Assembly: GCA_937957845.1 (NCBI GenBank)
Contig: CALGOD010000771.1
Location: 1 to 5,777, forward strand
Direction of reading: 5' to 3'
Length of the DNA: 5,777 nucleotides
Source: an uncultured Nocardiopsis sp.
GTDB taxonomy: Bacteria > Actinomycetota > Actinomycetes > Streptosporangiales > Streptosporangiaceae
Under the pieces are notes generated by a model, which was not told the origin of the DNA, did no database searches, and saw nothing but the letters and a program-made list of their open reading frames with translations. Position 1 is the stretch's first letter, and every line of letters begins with the position of its first letter. This document shows positions 1 to 3,603 of the stretch, in pieces. A program made the position numbers and the translations under genes.

Positions 1-192
1 GTCCATCCCGTCGACGCTCACCCGACCTCCGTCCGCCTTCAACAGGCGAGCGATGATGGTGAGCATCGTGGACTTGCCCGCGCCGTTGGGCCCGATGATC
101 GAGGTGACGCCGCCGCGCTCGATCTGGAGGCGGACGTCCCGCAGGACGGTCTGGCTCCCGTAGACCTTGGTGAGGTCGGTGACTTCGATCAA
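1..192 (-). CDS. Ferric-siderophore ABC transporter ATP-binding protein (YclP/CeuD-type), 3' end outside window
   Basis: This is the N-terminal 64 residues of an ABC ATPase that would power siderophore import from the cytoplasmic face of the membrane. Seen: the protein opens MIEVTDLTKVYGSQTVL, and a perfect Walker A motif (GPNGAGKST) lies at residues 34-42. The Q-loop, signature motif and Walker B would lie beyond the window's left edge. The start is TTG at 192-190, preceded by a GAAAGG Shine-Dalgarno-like sequence 7 nt upstream. Its first bases overlap the TGA of the upstream permease as TTGA, which suggests translational coupling. No in-frame ATG or GTG in a better position is visible. The N-terminus resembles YclP and CeuD more than FepC/FhuC, judged from memory. 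It is the last visible gene of the importer operon. Function is secure at the ABC ATPase level; the siderophore role comes from its neighbours. Confidence 0.93.
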   Translation of the reverse strand, partial: MIEVTDLTKVYGSQTVLRDVRLQIERGGVTSIIGPNGAGKSTMLTIIARLLKADGGRVSVDGMD

Positions 193-1187
193 CGCGCGGC
201 CTTTCGCAACAGGAAGTACAGGAACAGGGCGCCGCCGGTGAACTCGATGACGACACTGAGCGTGCCCGCGTGTCCCAGCAGGTGTTCGAGGACGAACTGT
301 CCGCCCACCAGGGTGCACAGACCCACGAGGAAGGCCACCGGGAGGACGTACCGGTGCTCGTGGCGGCCGGTGATCTGGTAGGCGAGGGTCGCGGCCATGA
401 AGCCGAAGAAGGTCATCGGTCCGACCAGCGCCGTGGACACCGAGGTGAGCAGGGCGACGATCAGCAGGATGCGGACGGCCACCCGGGCGTGGTCCACGCC
501 GAGGTTCACGGCGGTCTCCCTGCCCAGCGCGAGCACGTCCAGGAGTCGGTGCCGGCTCCACACGTAGAGGACCACGAGCACGACGGCGCACGCGGCCCAG
601 GGCAGAAGGTCGGGGTCGGCGCGCGACAACCGGGCGAACAGGCGGCCCTGCAGGGCGTTGAACTCGTTCGGGTCCAGGAGCCGCTGCATGAGCTGGGACA
701 GGCTGGTGAACAGCACCCCGAAGACGATGCCGACCAGCAGGGTCAGGTGCAGGCTGCCGATCCCCCCGGTGAAGAGGCGGCGGAACAACAGGACCGCGAA
801 CGTCATCATCAGCGCGGTCTGTGTCAGGAACGCCGCCACCGGCGGCAGGGCGCTCAGGCCCGCGACGCCGAACAGGAAGACCAGGCAGGTCTGCACCAGG
901 ACGAACAACGCCTCCATGCCCATGATGGAGGGGGTGAGGATGCGGTTGTCGGTCACCGTGTGGAACAGGACGGTGGAGACCGCGCCGGCGAGGGCGACCA
1001 CGAGCATGCCCAGGACGACGGTCGAGCGACGTTCGACCACGTAGGCGACGTTGCCGGTGACCCCGTAGGTCAGGTAGGCGGTGACGCAGACGACGGCGAT
1101 CGCGCCCAGGAGTGCGATCCGCGCCCAGGTGGGGAACCGGGGGGCGGCGCCGTGCTCGGGTGCCCCGGTGCGCTCAACGACGGCCAT
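189..1187 (-). CDS. Ferric-siderophore ABC transporter permease 2, FecCD family (YclO/CeuC/FatC-type)
   Basis: This is a 332-residue integral membrane permease, the usual length for the FecCD family (Pfam name from memory). It would pair with the permease encoded just upstream to form the import channel. Seen: about nine hydrophobic segments, roughly at residues 22-41, 55-75, 93-112, 115-136, 146-163, 195-210, 237-257, 280-300 and 308-327. NRILTPSIMG at 81-90 is characteristic of the YclO/FatC/CeuC branch rather than FepD or BtuC. The segment LVGPMTFFGF near 254-263 corresponds to the cytoplasmic coupling region that contacts the ATPase, and a typical C-terminal helix ends at FLLRK. The ATG at 1187 is supported by AAGGAG five nt upstream. 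The start lies inside the preceding permease gene (14-nt overlap), and the stop overlaps the ATPase TTG start. The exact siderophore cannot be read from the permease. Confidence 0.95.
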   Translation of the reverse strand: MAVVERTGAPEHGAAPRFPTWARIALLGAIAVVCVTAYLTYGVTGNVAYVVERRSTVVLGMLVVALAGAVSTVLFHTVTDNRILTPSIMGMEALFVLVQTCLVFLFGVAGLSALPPVAAFLTQTALMMTFAVLLFRRLFTGGIGSLHLTLLVGIVFGVLFTSLSQLMQRLLDPNEFNALQGRLFARLSRADPDLLPWAACAVVLVVLYVWSRHRLLDVLALGRETAVNLGVDHARVAVRILLIVALLTSVSTALVGPMTFFGFMAATLAYQITGRHEHRYVLPVAFLVGLCTLVGGQFVLEHLLGHAGTLSVVIEFTGGALFLYFLLRKAAR

Positions 1188-2202
1188 GGGAACTCCTTCG
1201 CAGGAGCATGTACAGGAACACCCCCGCGCCCACGACGCCGAGGACGCTGCCGACGGGGATCTCGAAGGGCGCCCGGATGACCCGGGAGACGATGTCGCAG
1301 AGCACGAGGACGCCTCCGCCCAGCAGGCAGACCCAGGGGACCCCCCTGCGCACGTGGTCGCCGACCGCCATGCTGACGAGGTTGGGCACGATCAGGCCGA
1401 GGAAGGGCAGGCTTCCCACGACGGACACCACCACGCCGCTGACGACGGCGACGATGCCGATGCCCAGCGCCATGACGGCCCGGTAGTTCAGCCCGATGCT
1501 GACGGCGATGTCGCGTCCGAGCCCGGCGGCGGTCAGCCGGTCGGCGAAGAGGTAGGCGGCCAGGGCGAGCACACCGACCAACCACAGCTGTTCGTAGCGG
1601 CCCCGCATGATGCCGGAGAAGTCCCCCGACTGCCAGACGCCGAGGGTCTGGAGGAGGTCGTAGCGCAGGGCGATGAAGGTGGTGATCGCGCTGATCACCG
1701 CGCCGAGCATGATGCCGACCAGGGGGACGATCAGCGAGGACTTCAGGGCGACACGCTGGAGCACACCGAGGAACAAGGCGGTGCCCAGGAGCGCGGCGAC
1801 ACAGGCCGCGGTCATCTTCACCGGCAGCGGAGCAGCCGGGAAGAAGATGGTGACCAGCAGGATGCCGAGCGCCGCGGACTGCACCGTGCCCGCGGTGGAG
1901 GGCTCCACGAACCGGTTCTGGGTGAGCATCTGCATGATCAGGCCCGCGACGCTCACCGCGGCGCCCGCCAGGAGCAGGGCGAGGGTGCGCGGCACGCGGC
2001 TGAGCAGGAACAGCTCCCGGGTGTCCGGCTCGGCGACGAGGCGACTCAGAGTGATGTCGCTGGCGCCGACGAACAGACTGATCACGGCCAGAATGAGAAC
2101 CGCGAGCACCGCGAGGGGGAGGCGAAGGCGCGTGGAGCGCCGCCCCGGGGAGGGGCGCGCCTGCCGTTCCCCGGGGTCGGCCGTGGTGATGGTCGTGGAC
2201 AT
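1174..2202 (-). CDS. Ferric-siderophore ABC transporter permease 1, FecCD family (YclN/CeuB/FatD-type)
   Basis: This is a 342-residue membrane permease, the first of two different FecCD subunits in the importer. Seen: a short polar, Arg-rich N-terminus (residues 1-27), then about nine to ten hydrophobic segments starting with 28-47. Family motifs are RVPRTLALLLAG at 69-80, LTQNRFVEPSTAGT at 93-106, GIMLGAVISAITTF at 163-176, GDFSGIMRGRYE at 193-204, GLIVPNLV at 269-276 and EIPVGSVLG at 314-322. The GDFS...GRYE block is typical of YclN/CeuB. The ATG at 2202 lies 7 nt after the stop of the receptor gene. A GTG directly in front (2205-2203) is an equally possible start. No good Shine-Dalgarno is visible, so coupling to the receptor gene is likely. 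The frame stays open upstream to 2799, but that stretch is antisense-like Pro/Ser/Thr-rich shadow of the receptor gene and was excluded. Confidence 0.95.
   Translation of the reverse strand: MSTTITTADPGERQARPSPGRRSTRLRLPLAVLAVLILAVISLFVGASDITLSRLVAEPDTRELFLLSRVPRTLALLLAGAAVSVAGLIMQMLTQNRFVEPSTAGTVQSAALGILLVTIFFPAAPLPVKMTAACVAALLGTALFLGVLQRVALKSSLIVPLVGIMLGAVISAITTFIALRYDLLQTLGVWQSGDFSGIMRGRYEQLWLVGVLALAAYLFADRLTAAGLGRDIAVSIGLNYRAVMALGIGIVAVVSGVVVSVVGSLPFLGLIVPNLVSMAVGDHVRRGVPWVCLLGGGVLVLCDIVSRVIRAPFEIPVGSVLGVVGAGVFLYMLLRRSSHGRR
1193..1198 (-). promoter_or_regulatory. Strong ribosome binding site for permease 2
   Basis: On the minus strand AAGGAG is followed by TTCCC and then ATG. This is the clearest Shine-Dalgarno in the window. 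It lies within the coding sequence of the upstream permease and fixes the permease 2 start at 1187. Confidence 0.85.
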
Positions 2203-2209
2203 CACTGGA

Positions 2210-3166
2210 TCAGGAGAGGGCGTTCTCGATGTCGTCCAGGACGTTGAGGTGCGCCTGGATGCCGCCGGCCAGGTACAGCTCCGCGGAGTCGAGGTAGAGG
2301 ATCTGGTCCTCCTCGGCGGCGGTGGTGCGGGCGACCAGGTCGTTGTCGAGCACCTGCTCGGCCGGGGAGGCGCCCTCCTCACCGATGGCGTTGTCGCGGT
2401 CGATGACGTAGAGCCAGTCGGGGTCGGCCTCGGCCAGTGCCTCGAAGGACAGGACCTCGCCGTGGCGGGCCTCCTCGTTGACGATCTCGATGGAGGGTTC
2501 CAGGCCGAGGGCGTCGTAGAAGAAGCCGTAGCGGGAGCCGGGACCGTAGGCGCTGATCTCACCGGCGCTGGACATGAGGACGAGGCCGTCGCCCGCCTCG
2601 GCGACCTTGGCGCCGACCTCCTCGATGCGCTCGGCGAACTCGGTGGTGAGGGTCTCGGCCTCGTCGGCCTTGTCGAAGATCTCACCGTAGGCGAGGGTGC
2701 GCTCGGTGATGCTGTCGACGAGGGCGGAGGTGTCCAGGGACATGTCGATGGTGGGGGCGATCTCGGCGAGTTCCCCGGTGGCCTCGGCGCTGCGTCCACC
2801 GCTGATGATCAGGTCGGGGTCGAGCGCGGCGACGGCCTCGAAGTCGGGCTCGAAGAGGGAGCCGACGTTGGCCACGTCGTCGTTCTCGGCGTAGTCGGCG
2901 AAGATCTCGGGAACGACCTCGGCGGAGGGGATGCCGGCGACCTCCACGCCGAGGGCGTCGAGGATGTCGAGCTGGGCGTTGTCGAAGACCACGACGGTCT
3001 GGGGGGTCTGCGTGACCTCGATGTCACCGTTCTCGGCTTCGACGACGACGGTCGAGGCCGACTCCGTTCCCGCGTCCGCGTCCGCCTCCGTTCCGGTCGC
3101 GCACCCGGCCAGGACCAGCGCCGAGAGGGGAAGCAGGGAGAACAGGGCTGTCGAACGTGGGGACAC
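2210..3166 (-). CDS. Ferric-siderophore substrate-binding lipoprotein (YclQ/CeuE/FatB-type)
   Basis: This 318-residue lipoprotein would capture ferric siderophore outside the membrane and deliver it to the two permeases. Seen: a signal peptide with hydrophobic core LFSLLPLSALVLA and lipobox LAGC at residues 19-22, so Cys22 is the lipidated first mature residue. An acidic linker follows, then a class III binding-protein fold starting near TVVVFDNAQLDILDALGV (57-74). Candidate ligand residues are R125 (SGGRS), R212 (GPGSRYG), H235 (EARHGE), R257 (VIDRDN) and Y298 (ELYLAGG). Their spacing closely follows the CeuE set R118, R205, H227, R249 and Y288 as I recall it, which favours a catecholate-type ligand. 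The start is GTG at 3166 with GGAG five nt upstream; it places the signal peptide correctly. The mature protein is unusually acidic (67 Asp/Glu against 9 Lys/Arg). It is the first gene of the operon, behind iron boxes. Confidence 0.95.
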   Translation of the reverse strand: MSPRSTALFSLLPLSALVLAGCATGTEADADAGTESASTVVVEAENGDIEVTQTPQTVVVFDNAQLDILDALGVEVAGIPSAEVVPEIFADYAENDDVANVGSLFEPDFEAVAALDPDLIISGGRSAEATGELAEIAPTIDMSLDTSALVDSITERTLAYGEIFDKADEAETLTTEFAERIEEVGAKVAEAGDGLVLMSSAGEISAYGPGSRYGFFYDALGLEPSIEIVNEEARHGEVLSFEALAEADPDWLYVIDRDNAIGEEGASPAEQVLDNDLVARTTAAEEDQILYLDSAELYLAGGIQAHLNVLDDIENALS

Positions 3167-3171
3167 GAGGG

Positions 3172-3175
3172 CTCC
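3172..3175 (-). promoter_or_regulatory. Ribosome binding site for the siderophore-binding lipoprotein
   Basis: GGAG lies five nt (CCCTC) before the GTG start on the minus strand. It decides the non-ATG start that gives a well-formed lipoprotein signal peptide. Confidence 0.7.
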
Positions 3176-3203
3176 AGACAGGGGTGAGCCACACCGGCTT
3201 CGG

Positions 3204-3222
3204 TAAGGCTTGGCTTAGTAAG
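3204..3222 (-). promoter_or_regulatory. Second, degenerate iron box in tandem
   Basis: TAAGGCTTGGCTTAGTAAG (plus strand) matches the same 19-nt consensus at 13 positions, mostly in its left half. It starts exactly 15 nt from the primary box, and the two 15-nt units share 11 bases. This may be a weaker site for a second regulator dimer, or the remains of a duplicated site. Confidence 0.45.
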
Positions 3223-3237
3223 GCAAGGCTAACGTTA
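3219..3237 (-). promoter_or_regulatory. IdeR/DmdR1-type iron box (primary operator of the importer operon)
   Basis: On the plus strand the 19-mer reads TAAGGCAAGGCTAACGTTA. It matches the IdeR/DmdR consensus TWAGGTWAGSCTWACCTWA (from memory) at 17 of 19 positions, with mismatches only at positions 6 and 16. It lies 53 nt upstream of the lipoprotein start and overlaps the proposed -10 element and start point, a position suited to repression by Fe(II)-loaded regulator. The regulator gene is not in the window. Confidence 0.82.
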
Positions 3238-3259
3238 CACTTCCGCCAAAAAATAACAA
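3232..3259 (-). promoter_or_regulatory. Probable promoter of the siderophore importer operon
   Basis: On the minus strand a -35-like TTGTTA (3259-3254) is followed by a 16-nt spacer and TAACGT (3237-3232), which fits the loose actinobacterial -10 pattern TANNNT. The spacer begins with a run of T, the most AT-rich spot in the window. Transcription would start near 3225 and leave a leader of about 60 nt. The element boundaries are inferred; the overlap with the iron box supports the placement. Confidence 0.5.
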
Positions 3260-3536
3260 CCCCTACCCCCCTGTCACCTTGTGCCCCTTTTGTCCATCAC
3301 TGCTGACGGCAGGTGACCGCCGCTGCCGGGACGGTGGGGTCTGCCGGGGAAGGAATGACGGCTGGGAAGTACGGGATGGCCGGTGCCGTCGGGGATGTCG
3401 GGGTTCTTGAGGCTGGTGCGGTCGTCAGGGCAGGCGAGACGGTTGGGCCCGGCAGGGCAGGCGGGACAGTGAGCCCCGGCGGGGCGACCGGAAACGGTGC
3501 CGGTGTGACGCGAGAGATTCCACTCCCCGCGAGCCC
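3260..3536. other. Intergenic region without a convincing gene; G-rich low-complexity DNA
   Basis: About 300 bases between the promoter and the stem-loop carry no gene I can support. On the plus strand most of it is a run of GGN/GCN/GTN triplets. One frame reads as Gly/Ala/Val/Thr-rich and the opposite strand as Pro/Ala/Thr-rich. Neither has a credible start with a ribosome binding site, and both open frames run through the stem-loop and into the end of the phosphotransferase gene in other frames. In the Pro-rich minus-strand frame, third positions are clearly less GC-biased than in the real genes. Minus-strand G runs lie next to the promoter at 3261-3287. Confidence 0.6.
3426..3467 (+). repeat. 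Short direct repeat, two 15-bp copies
   Basis: CAGGGCAGGCGAGAC at 3426-3440 recurs as CAGGGCAGGCGGGAC at 3453-3467, with one mismatch and a 27-bp period. It lies in the G-rich intergenic stretch and may be a slippage product of low-complexity sequence. Confidence 0.5.
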
Positions 3537-3578
3537 GTACCTGTGGTCACTTTCGGGCTCGAAAGTGACCACAGGTAC
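3537..3578 (-). terminator. Perfect 19-bp stem-loop, probable terminator of the phosphotransferase gene
   Basis: The arms at 3537-3555 (GTACCTGTGGTCACTTTCG) and 3560-3578 are exact reverse complements around the 4-nt loop GGCT. The structure lies 25 nt after the TAG of the phosphotransferase gene and about 280 nt before the importer promoter. No T-run follows on either side, which is common for actinobacterial terminators. The stem is only about half G+C, well below its surroundings, so it is not a chance product of GC-rich DNA. It could also be an intergenic repeat or a protein-binding palindrome. Confidence 0.7.
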
Positions 3579-3603
3579 ACGATCGCCGGGCGACGGCGGC
3601 GCC

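Noticed and set aside
2203..2799. N-terminal extension of permease 1
   Set aside because: The open frame upstream of 2202 is a Pro/Ser/Thr/Arg-rich shadow of the receptor gene. The permease family start and topology fit the ATG at 2202.
270..3187. Several long plus-strand open frames opposite the importer genes (270-1280, 1081-2247, 1673-3187)
   Set aside because: Their products are low-complexity His/Asp/Gln- or Gly/Val/Asp-rich sequences with no recognisable domain, typical antisense shadows of membrane and acidic proteins in GC-rich DNA.
3176..3203. Possible riboswitch or attenuator in the receptor leader
   Set aside because: Only four-bp pairings (AGCC with GGCT, GGTG with CACC) are visible and no known riboswitch core is recognised; the iron boxes explain regulation better.
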